Source: CAZUZD01 sp964624465
GTDB lineage: Bacteria > Planctomycetota > Planctomycetia > Isosphaerales > Isosphaeraceae
Reading direction: 5' to 3'
NCBI GenBank assembly: GCA_964624465.1
Contig: CAZUZD010000376.1
Coordinates: 1 to 5,636 of the forward strand
Length of the DNA: 5,636 bases
Made by a program: the position numbers and the translations under genes. Of the stretch, positions 1-4,971 are shown piece after piece (position 1 is the first letter of the stretch; every line of letters starts with the position of its first letter). The notes under the pieces are model-generated. The model saw only the letters and a program-made list of their open reading frames with translations, had not been told where the DNA came from and did no database searches.

Positions 1-133
1 CGGCGCCGCCCTCGGCGGGGGCCGTGGCGGCCGGCGGGGTGGTGCTGGCGGCCGGGGCGGCGGCCGGCTCCTCGCCGGCGCAACCAGCGAAGCCAACCAG
101 AGCGAGCAGGGCGAGAGCGAAGAAGCGCTTCAT
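1..133 (-). CDS. Small Ala/Pro-rich lipoprotein (5' part only)
   Basis: The gene starts at the minus-strand ATG at 133-131 and runs off the left edge after 44 codons, so only the N-terminus is visible. It begins MKRFFALALLALVGFAGC: two basic residues, a hydrophobic stretch of about 14 residues, then Cys18 in a lipobox-like FAGC. This is the layout of a type II (lipoprotein) signal peptide, although Phe at -3 is not the usual Leu/Val. After Cys18 the chain is AGEE and then Ala/Pro/Thr-rich, a flexible linker typical of surface lipoproteins. The start is supported by AGGA about 8 bases upstream. The predicted product is therefore exported and lipid-anchored; no functional domain is visible. It is divergent from the YqjD-like gene and shares a 335-base intergenic region with it. 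Prediction as a lipoprotein is fairly secure; function is unknown. Confidence 0.72.
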   Translation of the reverse strand, partial: MKRFFALALLALVGFAGCAGEEPAAAPAASTTPPAATAPAEGGA

Positions 134-216
134 CGGTGAGTCCTCATCAGTCAGGGCAAGCGATGTGTCCGGCCGACCGGGTCATTCCAGGCGACCCTGG
201 CCCCTTAGGCAAGACC

Positions 217-222
217 GTTATA
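217..222 (-). promoter_or_regulatory. Possible -10 box for the lipoprotein gene
   Basis: Read on the minus strand this A+T island gives TATAAC, close to the TATAAT consensus, within otherwise very G+C-rich DNA. About 17 bases upstream is TGGCAG, a poor match to a -35 box. It would start a transcript near 210 with a leader of about 77 bases before the lipoprotein ATG. The call rests mainly on the isolated TATAAC and is weak. Confidence 0.25.
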
Positions 223-288
223 GCGATCTGTCGACGGGTCTGCCAGGCCCCTGCGACCTCGAGGGCCGCCGGGATGAGCAGATCGCTG

Positions 289-306
289 CCGCGACCCCGG
301 TCGCGG
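289..306. repeat. Perfect palindrome upstream of the sigma-54 promoter
   Basis: The arms CCGCGACC and GGTCGCGG are exactly complementary with a 2-base centre (CC). The centre is about 57 bases before the -24 GG of the promoter at 353-368. It is a candidate binding site for a dimeric activator or repressor. Enhancer sites of sigma-54 activators usually lie further upstream, so the assignment is uncertain; palindromes of this size also arise by chance in G+C-rich DNA. Confidence 0.35.
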
Positions 307-352
307 ACCCGCGCACCGGGGAGCAACCGCTTGCGCGTTGGCAGCCCGTCAG

Positions 353-368
353 CGGCACGGTCCTTGCA
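353..368 (+). promoter_or_regulatory. Sigma-54 (-24/-12) promoter for the YqjD-like gene
   Basis: The sequence CGGCACG-GTCC-TTGCA matches the sigma-54 consensus TGGCACG-N4-TTGCW at every defined position except the first T. The GG (354-355) and GC (366-367) are separated by exactly 10 bases, the spacing needed by RpoN. It faces the YqjD-like gene; transcription would start near 379 and leave a leader of about 90 bases. A sigma-54 activator is encoded about 4 kb away at the right edge. The motif is seen directly; its use is inferred. Confidence 0.72.
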
Positions 369-468
369 CGATCCATCGCGTGGCCGGCGGGTCCGCCGTG
401 GGACCCCGCCAGACTCGGCGCATCCACCGCGTCCGACCGGAACGCATCGAGCTTCAGGAGCGAGCATC

Positions 469-981
469 ATGGCAGACCGACAGAAATCACCGCAGGGCCA
501 GGGCCAGGGCCACAACTCCGGCCACGGCCAGAACGCCGGCCAGGGTGGGTCGCAGGGCCGGCCCCAGTCCGGTGGGGCCCAGGGCGGGGCGGCCGGCCAG
601 GGCGGGGCGGCCGGGGCGATCGGCGACGTGACCGAGCGGGCCCGCGAGGGCCTGGAGCAGCTCGGCGGCCGGGTCCGCGAGGGCGTCGACACGGCCCGCG
701 AAGAGCTGGGGCGCCGGTACCGCGGCGTCGAGGGCTCGATCGCCCGCCACCCCGGCCAGTCGATCCTGATGGGATTCGGCGTCGGGGTCGGTGTGGGCGT
801 GCTGCTCGGTCTGGCGCTCACGCGCCGCGAGTCGAGCTGGGGCGGCTATTCCCTGCCGCGTTCGGTGCGCGACTGGCCCGAGCGGATGCGCCATTACGCC
901 GGCCAGGTGCCCGATTCGGTGCGCCGCGGCGTGCGGCAGCATCTGCCCGAGGGGCTGGCCGAGTACCTGCCCGGCCGCTGA
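469..981 (+). CDS. YqjD/ElaB-like (DUF883-type) single-pass membrane protein
   Basis: This 170-residue protein has three parts. Residues 7-50 are a Gly/Gln-rich low-complexity tail. Residues 52-92 form an amphipathic charged helix rich in Arg/Glu (TERAREGLEQLGGRVREG). Residues 97-117 are a glycine-zipper-like membrane helix (SILMGFGVGVGVGVLLGL) followed by TRR. The helix preceded by RHPGQS and closed by basic residues is the layout of DUF883 proteins (YqjD, ElaB, YgaM of E. coli), where the segment is usually close to the C-terminus. Here a further 50 residues follow (SVRDWPERMRHYAGQVPDSV and on), mostly amphipathic, which is unusual. The E. coli relatives are inner-membrane proteins that tether ribosomes in stationary phase. 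The start is fixed by CAGGAG 8 bases before ATG. It is first in the plus-strand block and lies behind the sigma-54 promoter. Family likeness is judged by architecture, not by search. Confidence 0.8.
   Translation: MADRQKSPQGQGQGHNSGHGQNAGQGGSQGRPQSGGAQGGAAGQGGAAGAIGDVTERAREGLEQLGGRVREGVDTAREELGRRYRGVEGSIARHPGQSILMGFGVGVGVGVLLGLALTRRESSWGGYSLPRSVRDWPERMRHYAGQVPDSVRRGVRQHLPEGLAEYLPGR
579..614 (+). repeat. Two tandem copies of an 18-bp unit in the coding sequence
   Basis: Two exact head-to-tail copies (579-596 and 597-614) of CCAGGGCGGGGCGGCCGG lie in frame and encode the repeated QGGAAG motif in the low-complexity N-terminal tail of the YqjD-like protein. It looks like a recent in-frame slippage duplication, so the length of this tail may vary between strains. 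Confidence 0.75.
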
Positions 982-1014
982 CCTGGACCCGGCCGCGAGG
1001 CTGGGAACCGCCGA

Positions 1015-1049
1015 CGATCGCGCCGGCGCCTCCGGGCGCCGGGCGATCG
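1015..1049 (+). other. Strong intercistronic hairpin with UNCG tetraloop
   Basis: The inner arms 1023-1030 (CCGGCGCC) and 1035-1042 pair perfectly around the loop TCCG, closed by C-G, which makes a cUCCGg tetraloop in RNA. Allowing G1022 to bulge, 1015-1021 pairs with 1043-1049 for 7 more base pairs, giving 15 in total. It begins 33 bases after the stop of the YqjD-like gene. No T-tract follows, so it is not a standard intrinsic terminator. It could protect the upstream mRNA from 3' exonucleases or reduce read-through to the GTPase-like gene. Confidence 0.6.
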
Positions 1050-1149
1050 CCAATCGCGTGCAAGCGGGCCGGTTCCGGGCGAGGGGGCTTGCGGTCCGTG
1101 TCCCATCGGAGATATCCCGGAGTCCTTCGGGTGCCGAGGATGCTCAGGG

Positions 1150-1165
1150 CCGGCGCCAGCGCCGG
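1150..1165 (+). other. Hairpin at the ribosome-binding region of the GTPase-like gene
   Basis: CCGGCGC and GCGCCGG are exact inverted repeats around CA (realistically 6 bp with a 4-base loop). The right arm ends 3 bases before the ATG at 1169. The closest Shine-Dalgarno-like bases are GGGGG touching the ATG, part of which is in the stem, and CAGGG (1145-1149), just outside the left arm. Folding could either hide the start region or bring CAGGG close to the ATG. The structure is seen; a role in translation is inferred. Confidence 0.45.
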
Positions 1166-1168
1166 GGG

Positions 1169-2779
1169 ATGGGGCCGTTGCTGCGGAACTGGCGATTCTG
1201 GCTCCTGGCCGCCCTGCAGGTCGGGCCGCCGGCCATCCTGGTGGGTCTGGGCTTCGCCTGGCTCGCCGATCGCGGCCTGGGCGTCTACGGGTTCGTGGGC
1301 TGGCTGGCCGCCGGCCTGCTGTTCTCGTTCCTGGTCGTGCGCTGGACCCGCGCCCAGAATCCGGTGCTGCCGCCGATCGACTGGGACAGCCCCCGCACCT
1401 TCACGCCCCAGGACCGCCAGGCCTGGGACCTGGTGCTGGCCGAGTCGGAGCGCGCCGAGAGCGTGCCGATCGAGCAGCTCAACCAGGGGGACATCTACGT
1501 CGAGACCGGCCGCCGTCTGGCCGAGCAGCTCGCCCGCCACTACCGCCCGCAGGCGACCAACCCGCTGGAGCACGTGCCGGTCGTCGAGATGCTCACGGCC
1601 ATCGAGCTGGCCGCCGAGGACCTGGCCATCCTCTGCCGCGAGGTGCCCGGCGGCGACATGGTGACCCCGGGCCACTGGCAGAAGGCGGTGCAGGCCGCCG
1701 GCGTGATCTCGCGCGCCAACGAGATCTACAACTACCTCATGCCCATCTTCCAGCCCGTGCCCGGCCTGGTCCGGCTCGGGTCGCAGAAGCTCATGATGCA
1801 ACCGGCCTGGCGGTCGATGCAGCAGAACCTCCAGCGCTGGTTCTTCCGGGCCTACGTCAACCGGCTGGGCACGCACCTGATCGAGCTCTACAGCGGCCGG
1901 CTGTCCATCGGCGCCGCCCGATACCGCCGCCTGACCGGCCGGCACGCCGGCGGCGGCCCGGCCGGCGCCGCCGAGGGGTCCGAGCCGCTGGTGATCGCGG
2001 TGGCCGGCGGTCGGGACGTGGGCAAGTCGACGCTCATCGAGGCGCTCGACGCGGCCCGGCGCTCCGACCTCTCCGCCCTGCGCGCCCGGCTCGAACGCGA
2101 GGGGCTCGATCCGGGGCCCGTCGACCGCCTGCCCGAGGCCGAGTTCGTCGAGGTCGAGGGCTACACGGCCCGCGCCGGCGGCGAGGGGGCCCGCGACCGC
2201 TCGACCCGCCAGTCGGCGGTGGCCGAGGCCGCCGACGCCGACCTGCTGCTGCTGGTGCTCGACGGCCGCCGGCCCGACGCCACGCCCGAGGCCCGGTTCC
2301 TGGAGGCCTGGCTCGCCTGGTTCGCGGCCCATCCCACCCGCGAGATGCCCCCGGTGCTCGCGGTGGTGACCGGCGCGGATCGGCCCGAGATGGGCGCCGA
2401 GGCGTCGACGATGGCCGACACCGCCGGCCAGGTCCGCGTGATCATCGCCCGCCCGGCCCGCGAGGCGGCCCTGGCCGCCCGGGTGGCGGCGCTCCGCTCG
2501 GCCCTGCCGGCGACGGTGGCCGACCTCGTGCCGGTCGGCCTGGGAACCGTGCCGCCGCAGGGGGTGGCCGACCGGCTCCTGCCCGAGCTGGCCATGCTCC
2601 TGCACCGCGCCGAGCGGGCCGCCCTGATCCGCCAGTTCGAGGCCCACAGCCGGCGGTCCAAGGCCAGGCGGTTCTTCGGCCAGGTGGGCCGCCAGGGCCG
2701 CCGGCTGGTCGAGTCGTGGCGGCACCGTGGCGAAAATGGTCCGGACCCCAATCGCACCCCCGGGGCGCGACGGTCGTAG
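1169..2779 (+). CDS. Membrane-anchored P-loop GTPase-like protein
   Basis: This 536-residue protein starts with two membrane helices (about 10-32 and 39-57) forming a hairpin, so the rest should be cytoplasmic. Residues 60-265 are mainly helical with many Trp/Tyr (WQKAVQAAGVISRANEIYNY), resembling the middle part of large membrane GTPase/YcjF-HSR1-type proteins. A Walker A loop G-GRDV-GKS lies at 280-287, followed by TLIEALDAARR. The expected DxxG switch II is not seen; V-E-G-Y (329-332) sits about where it should be. DLLLLVLDG follows as a hydrophobic strand, then VVTGAD (399-404) where G4 N/TKxD belongs, with Asp kept and Lys replaced. Nucleotide binding is likely; GTP specificity and hydrolysis are uncertain. 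The C-terminus is basic. The ATG is chosen because the membrane hairpin starts there, although its ribosome site is poor; an in-frame GTG at 1058 is less likely. It lies 187 bases after the YqjD-like gene. Confidence 0.8.
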   Translation: MGPLLRNWRFWLLAALQVGPPAILVGLGFAWLADRGLGVYGFVGWLAAGLLFSFLVVRWTRAQNPVLPPIDWDSPRTFTPQDRQAWDLVLAESERAESVPIEQLNQGDIYVETGRRLAEQLARHYRPQATNPLEHVPVVEMLTAIELAAEDLAILCREVPGGDMVTPGHWQKAVQAAGVISRANEIYNYLMPIFQPVPGLVRLGSQKLMMQPAWRSMQQNLQRWFFRAYVNRLGTHLIELYSGRLSIGAARYRRLTGRHAGGGPAGAAEGSEPLVIAVAGGRDVGKSTLIEALDAARRSDLSALRARLEREGLDPGPVDRLPEAEFVEVEGYTARAGGEGARDRSTRQSAVAEAADADLLLLVLDGRRPDATPEARFLEAWLAWFAAHPTREMPPVLAVVTGADRPEMGAEASTMADTAGQVRVIIARPAREAALAARVAALRSALPATVADLVPVGLGTVPPQGVADRLLPELAMLLHRAERAALIRQFEAHSRRSKARRFFGQVGRQGRRLVESWRHRGENGPDPNRTPGARRS

Positions 2780-2835
2780 CAACGGGCAGAGGCCCGCGCG
2801 CGAGCTGACGCGCCGGCCTCGGCCGCCACCGGCTT

Positions 2836-2852
2836 GCGTCGGGTCCCGACGC
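2836..2852. repeat. Perfect palindrome upstream of the second sigma-54 promoter
   Basis: GCGTCGGG and CCCGACGC are exact inverted repeats around a single T. The centre is about 38 bases before the -24 GG of the promoter at 2881-2896. It is a possible regulator site, but its half-site differs from that of the palindrome at 289-306, so the two do not obviously bind the same protein. Confidence 0.35.
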
Positions 2853-2880
2853 CCGCCCGCCCGCGGCCCCCGAGCCGCCT

Positions 2881-2896
2881 TGGCGCGGCGTTTGCT
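2881..2896 (+). promoter_or_regulatory. Sigma-54 (-24/-12) promoter for the DUF3618-like gene
   Basis: TGGCGCG-GCGT-TTGCT matches the consensus TGGCACG-N4-TTGCW at all defined positions except one (G for A). GG (2882-2883) and GC (2894-2895) are exactly 10 bases apart, and the preceding base is T as preferred. Transcription would begin near 2907 and give a leader of about 60 bases before the GTG at 2967. It lies in the 187-base gap after the GTPase-like gene and would drive the three downstream membrane-protein genes. Confidence 0.7.
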
Positions 2897-2966
2897 CGAT
2901 CTGGGCAGCGAGCCTGATCTCGCACCAGACCGAGCCGCGCCGGCGGCGATCGACGGGAGCATCGAT

Positions 2967-3569
2967 GTGGCGACCGCCCCCAAGCCGACCGATGGCGACG
3001 ACATCCGACGCCGGATGGCCCAGATCCGCCACGAACTTCACGAGGACATGCAGGGCGTCGTCGCCGGGGCCGAGGCCGCCAGCGACCCCTGGCGATACGT
3101 GACCCGATACCCCTGGCTCGCCGTCCTGGTGGCGCTGCTGGTCGGTTACTTCGTCGTCCCCAGGCGGCGGCGCTCGGTCAGCGAGGTGGCCGAGCAGGTC
3201 GCCGAGCGGACCCGCGAGGAGGTCCAGGCCGTCGCCCGCACCAACGGCCCGGTGGGCCGGGGCACCCGGACGCTCCTGGGCGCCTCGACCGCGGAGAAGC
3301 AGAAGTCCGGGATCACCGGCATGCTCTTCGGCCTGGTCGCCCCCCTGGCGATGCGGGCCGCCCAGAACTACGCCGCGCACTATGTCGAGCAATGGATCGC
3401 CCAGCAGGCCCACGGGCAGGGGCCGTTCGGGCGCCCGGCACCCGCCGGGGGGCCCTCGACGCCGCCATCGTGGTCGGCCGCCAGCCGGATGGGCCCACCG
3501 CCGTCGCCACCGCGGCCGGGCCCCGGCGCTGGCCCCGGATCGAGCCCCTGGCCCCAGGCCGGCCCTTGA
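2967..3569 (+). CDS. DUF3618/DUF883-like membrane protein with Pro-rich tail
   Basis: The GTG start at 2967 is chosen because GGGAG lies 7 bases upstream and because the sequence before it is low-complexity Arg/Pro. It gives 200 residues. Residues 11-38 form a charged helix (DDIRRRMAQIRHELHEDMQG) like the N-terminal helix of DUF3618 and YqjD-type proteins. A membrane helix spans about 49-65 (YPWLAVLVALLVGYFVVP), followed by RRRR, a strong positive-inside signal. Residues 70-92 are a second charged helix (SVSEVAEQVAERTREEVQAV). Residues 116-131 (ITGMLFGLVAPLAMRA) may be a second membrane or re-entrant segment. The last 45 or so residues are Pro/Gly/Ser-rich and probably disordered. The likely site is the inner membrane. 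It has its own sigma-54-type promoter and probably shares a transcript with the next two genes. Exact family is uncertain. Confidence 0.75.
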   Translation: MATAPKPTDGDDIRRRMAQIRHELHEDMQGVVAGAEAASDPWRYVTRYPWLAVLVALLVGYFVVPRRRRSVSEVAEQVAERTREEVQAVARTNGPVGRGTRTLLGASTAEKQKSGITGMLFGLVAPLAMRAAQNYAAHYVEQWIAQQAHGQGPFGRPAPAGGPSTPPSWSAASRMGPPPSPPRPGPGAGPGSSPWPQAGP

Positions 3570-3646
3570 ACCTCGGGCCGAGCCACTCACCGAACCTGGC
3601 CGCACCCCGGGCAGAGCCGGGACCGGCCCCAGCAGGAGTCCTCACG

Positions 3647-3862
3647 ATGAGCGACCGAATGCGTGAACTGAACGCCGAGAACCTCGCCCCCGCCGTCGAG
3701 CACCTGCGCGAGACCGCGCTGGAGGCGGCCGCCACCGCCCGCGAGCGGTGGGCCGAGGGCAGCACCTGGGTCCGCAACTACACCCTGCGCGAGCCGGCCA
3801 AGGCGCTCGGCGTCGCGCTCGGCATGGGGGTCTTCGTCGGATGGCTCATCAAACGGCGATGA
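3647..3862 (+). CDS. Small YqjD-like (DUF883-type) membrane protein
   Basis: This 71-residue protein has an N-terminal charged amphipathic helix (about 5-37, with ENLAPAVEHLRETALEAA) and a C-terminal membrane helix (about 50-68, ending GMGVFVGWLIKRR). A short helix, then REPAKALGVALGMGVFVGWL and a basic tail, is the core architecture of YqjD/ElaB proteins, which anchor through the C-terminus and can bind ribosomes. AGGAG lies 8 bases before the ATG at 3647; a second in-frame ATG at 3659 is less well placed. The gap to the previous gene is 77 bases, and its stop overlaps the next start as ATGA, so it is probably in one operon with both. It is the minimal form of the family, in contrast to the extended protein at 469-981. 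Confidence 0.82.
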   Translation: MSDRMRELNAENLAPAVEHLRETALEAAATARERWAEGSTWVRNYTLREPAKALGVALGMGVFVGWLIKRR

Positions 3863-4314
3863 ACGGCGGCCCCCGGGTCGGCATCGATTCCCCGGTCACC
3901 GGCGGAGTCTTCGGCAACCTCTTCGAGTTCGCCGGCGACTGCACCAGCCTGGCCGAGCTCCAGGTCCAGCTCACGGCGCTCGACGCCCGCGACGCGGCCG
4001 CCCGCGCCGCGGTCCCCCTCGGCGCCGCGGTGCTCGGCCTGGCCCTGCTGCTGGCCGGCGTACCCGTGCTGCTGGTCGGCGGGGCCGAGCTCCTGCACGC
4101 CCATTCCACCCTCGGCCGAGGCGGCGCGTACCTGGCCGTCGCCGCCACGGCGCTCGTCCTGGGCGCCGGTCTGGGCTGGTTCGGTCTGACCCGGCTCGCA
4201 CGGGTTGGCACCAGTTTCGCACGTTCACGTGAGGAGCTGACTCGCAACCTCGCCTGGGTCAAGACCGTGCTGGCGTACAGCGGGCGGTCGAGCGCCGGCC
4301 GCCGCTCCTCCTGA
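3859..4314 (+). CDS. YqjE-like membrane protein (holin superfamily III, Phage_holin_3_6)
   Basis: This 151-residue protein starts at an ATG that overlaps the preceding TGA (ATGA), with no good Shine-Dalgarno sequence, so translation is probably coupled. An N-terminal amphipathic segment (30-50, SLAELQVQLTALDARDAAAR) is followed by two membrane helices (about 51-76 and 89-110). A C-terminal helix, FARSREELTRNLAWVKTVL (120-138), closes the domain. Helix, two membrane spans and a final SREELxxNLAWVK helix match the Phage_holin_3_6/DUF1469 family of E. coli YqjE. Despite the family name these chromosomal proteins are not shown to be holins. In E. coli yqjE directly follows yqjD, the same order as here, which supports both assignments. 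It is the last gene before the terminator at 4374-4438. Confidence 0.82.
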   Translation: MNGGPRVGIDSPVTGGVFGNLFEFAGDCTSLAELQVQLTALDARDAAARAAVPLGAAVLGLALLLAGVPVLLVGGAELLHAHSTLGRGGAYLAVAATALVLGAGLGWFGLTRLARVGTSFARSREELTRNLAWVKTVLAYSGRSSAGRRSS

Positions 4315-4339
4315 GCGGCGCCGACGGGACCCGGTCCGG

Positions 4340-4354
4340 GGGGCTTTCGGCCCC
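4340..4354 (+). other. Small hairpin after the YqjE-like gene
   Basis: GGGGC and GCCCC pair around TTTCG, starting 26 bases after the stop codon. Only TT follows, so alone it would be a weak terminator. It may work with the larger hairpin downstream. Confidence 0.4.
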
Positions 4355-4373
4355 TTCAAGGCGAGCGAGTCCG

Positions 4374-4438
4374 TTGAGGGTCGTCCCACCCGTCCTTCCC
4401 CCCGGGAGGATGTGGCGGGACGACCCTCAATCGTTTTC
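4374..4438 (+). terminator. Rho-independent terminator between convergent genes
   Basis: TTGAGGGTCGTCCC (4374-4387) and its exact complement (4417-4430) form a perfect 14-bp stem. Inside the loop a second stem pairs TCCTTCC (4393-4399) with GGGAGGA (4404-4410) around CCCC. The right arm is followed by TCGTTTTC, a short U-rich tract on the plus strand. It ends the plus-strand block 60 bases after its last stop and lies 17 bases beyond the stop of the convergent CBS gene. On the minus strand the stem lacks a U-tract, so it is clearest as a plus-strand terminator but could also block read-through the other way. Confidence 0.8.
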
Positions 4439-4454
4439 TGGACCACCCGGCCGC

Positions 4455-4907
4455 TCAGGGCTGAGTGACGACCTCGCTGACGACCCGACCCACCTCGGTC
4501 ACGGGGGCGTTGGCGGCGAGGTCGGCCCAGGCGACGATGCCCAGGACCTGGTCCTGGGCGTCGGTGACGAGCAGCCGGCGGACGCTGTTCTGGCTGAAGC
4601 TTGCCCGGACCTCGGCCAGCGGAGTCTCGGGCCGCACGCTCACGACGCCGCGGGTCATGACGTCGGCGACCGGACGGGTCGCCACGTCCGGGAACTGCGC
4701 CAGCGACAGGGCCACGTCGCGGTCGGTGAGGATGCCGACGGCCTTGCCGGCGTCGATGACCGGCACGGCGCCGCAGTCGGCGTCGCGGAAGATCATCACC
4801 GCCTCCAGCACCGTGCTGAACGGCGAGCAGGAGCGGGGGTTCGCGGTCATGACGTCGGCGGCCGTCAGTGGGCGCGCGGTCGACGTCGGTTGCGGATCCA
4901 GGGCCAT
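4455..4907 (-). CDS. Two-CBS-domain protein
   Basis: This 150-residue protein is almost entirely a CBS pair (Bateman module). CBS1 spans about 14-68, from TAADVMTANPRSC through AVPVIDAGKAVGILTDRD. CBS2 spans about 79-133, from PVADVMTRGVVSVRPETPL through RLLVTDAQDQVLGIVAWADL. VMT openings and the GILTDRD motif (58-64) are typical; the T/S-x-x-D motif is kept in CBS1, while CBS2 ends AWAD. Stand-alone CBS pairs bind adenine nucleotides (AMP, ATP, S-adenosylmethionine) and report energy state to a partner. The chosen ATG at 4907 has GGGAG 8 bases upstream and starts just before the first domain; an upstream in-frame ATG at 4985 would add a 26-residue Arg-rich extension and is less likely. It follows the sigma-54 activator gene by 107 bases on the same strand, with a possible promoter of its own between them. 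Confidence 0.9.
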   Translation of the reverse strand: MALDPQPTSTARPLTAADVMTANPRSCSPFSTVLEAVMIFRDADCGAVPVIDAGKAVGILTDRDVALSLAQFPDVATRPVADVMTRGVVSVRPETPLAEVRASFSQNSVRRLLVTDAQDQVLGIVAWADLAANAPVTEVGRVVSEVVTQP

Positions 4908-4935
4908 CGCGGTCGCTCCCGGTTCGAGGGTCGCG

Positions 4936-4955
4936 GCGGGCCGAAACCGGCCCGC
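4936..4955 (-). other. 8-bp hairpin in the leader of the CBS gene
   Basis: Read on the minus strand, GCGGGCCG pairs exactly with CGGCCCGC around GTTT. It lies 28 bases before the CBS start codon and downstream of the possible -24/-12 element, so it would be in the 5' leader. No T-tract follows, so it is not a standard terminator of the activator gene. It may stabilise the processed mRNA or reduce read-through. Confidence 0.45.
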
Positions 4956-4971
4956 ACCGCGAACCTTCGAG

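Larger units (their letters stand above)
134..468. other. Divergent intergenic region
   Basis: These 335 bases lie between the divergent lipoprotein and YqjD-like genes and hold no convincing gene. They contain a rightward sigma-54-type promoter (353-368), a perfect palindrome (289-306), a possible leftward -10 box (217-222), a small inverted repeat CCAGG-CGAC-CCTGG (187-200), and the palindrome CCTCGAGG (257-264). Open frames crossing it read as low-complexity Arg/Pro/Ala and look like chance openings in G+C-rich DNA. Confidence 0.6.

Noticed and set aside
493..614. CRISPR-like or satellite repeat array
   Set aside because: The repeats are in-frame Gly/Gln codons of a low-complexity protein tail with no unique spacers.
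1077..1093. Sigma-54-like element before the GTPase-like gene
   Set aside because: TTGC is present, but GG and GC are 11 bases apart instead of 10 and the -24 half otherwise matches poorly.
24..1664. Long plus-strand open frame of about 546 codons
   Set aside because: It crosses the divergent intergenic region and overlaps the YqjD-like and GTPase-like genes in another frame; the translation is Arg/Pro/Gly low-complexity with no domain, as expected of G+C-rich shadow frames.
2727..2966. Upstream ATG at 2727 for the DUF3618-like gene
   Set aside because: It would overlap the GTPase-like gene, add an Arg/Pro-rich low-complexity extension and place the sigma-54 promoter inside the coding region; the GTG at 2967 has a good ribosome site.
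818..3004. Long minus-strand open frame of about 728 codons
   Set aside because: It is antisense to the GTPase-like gene and spans its stop and the promoter region; composition is Gly/Arg/His-rich without recognisable motifs.
3549..3564. TGGC with correctly spaced GC before the 71-residue protein gene
   Set aside because: The -12 half is CGGCC instead of TTGCW and it lies inside the preceding coding sequence; co-transcription explains the gene better.
3859..4314. Phage holin or prophage remnant
   Set aside because: The protein belongs to a family named for holins, but no endolysin or other phage gene is nearby and the context is the chromosomal yqjD-yqjE arrangement.
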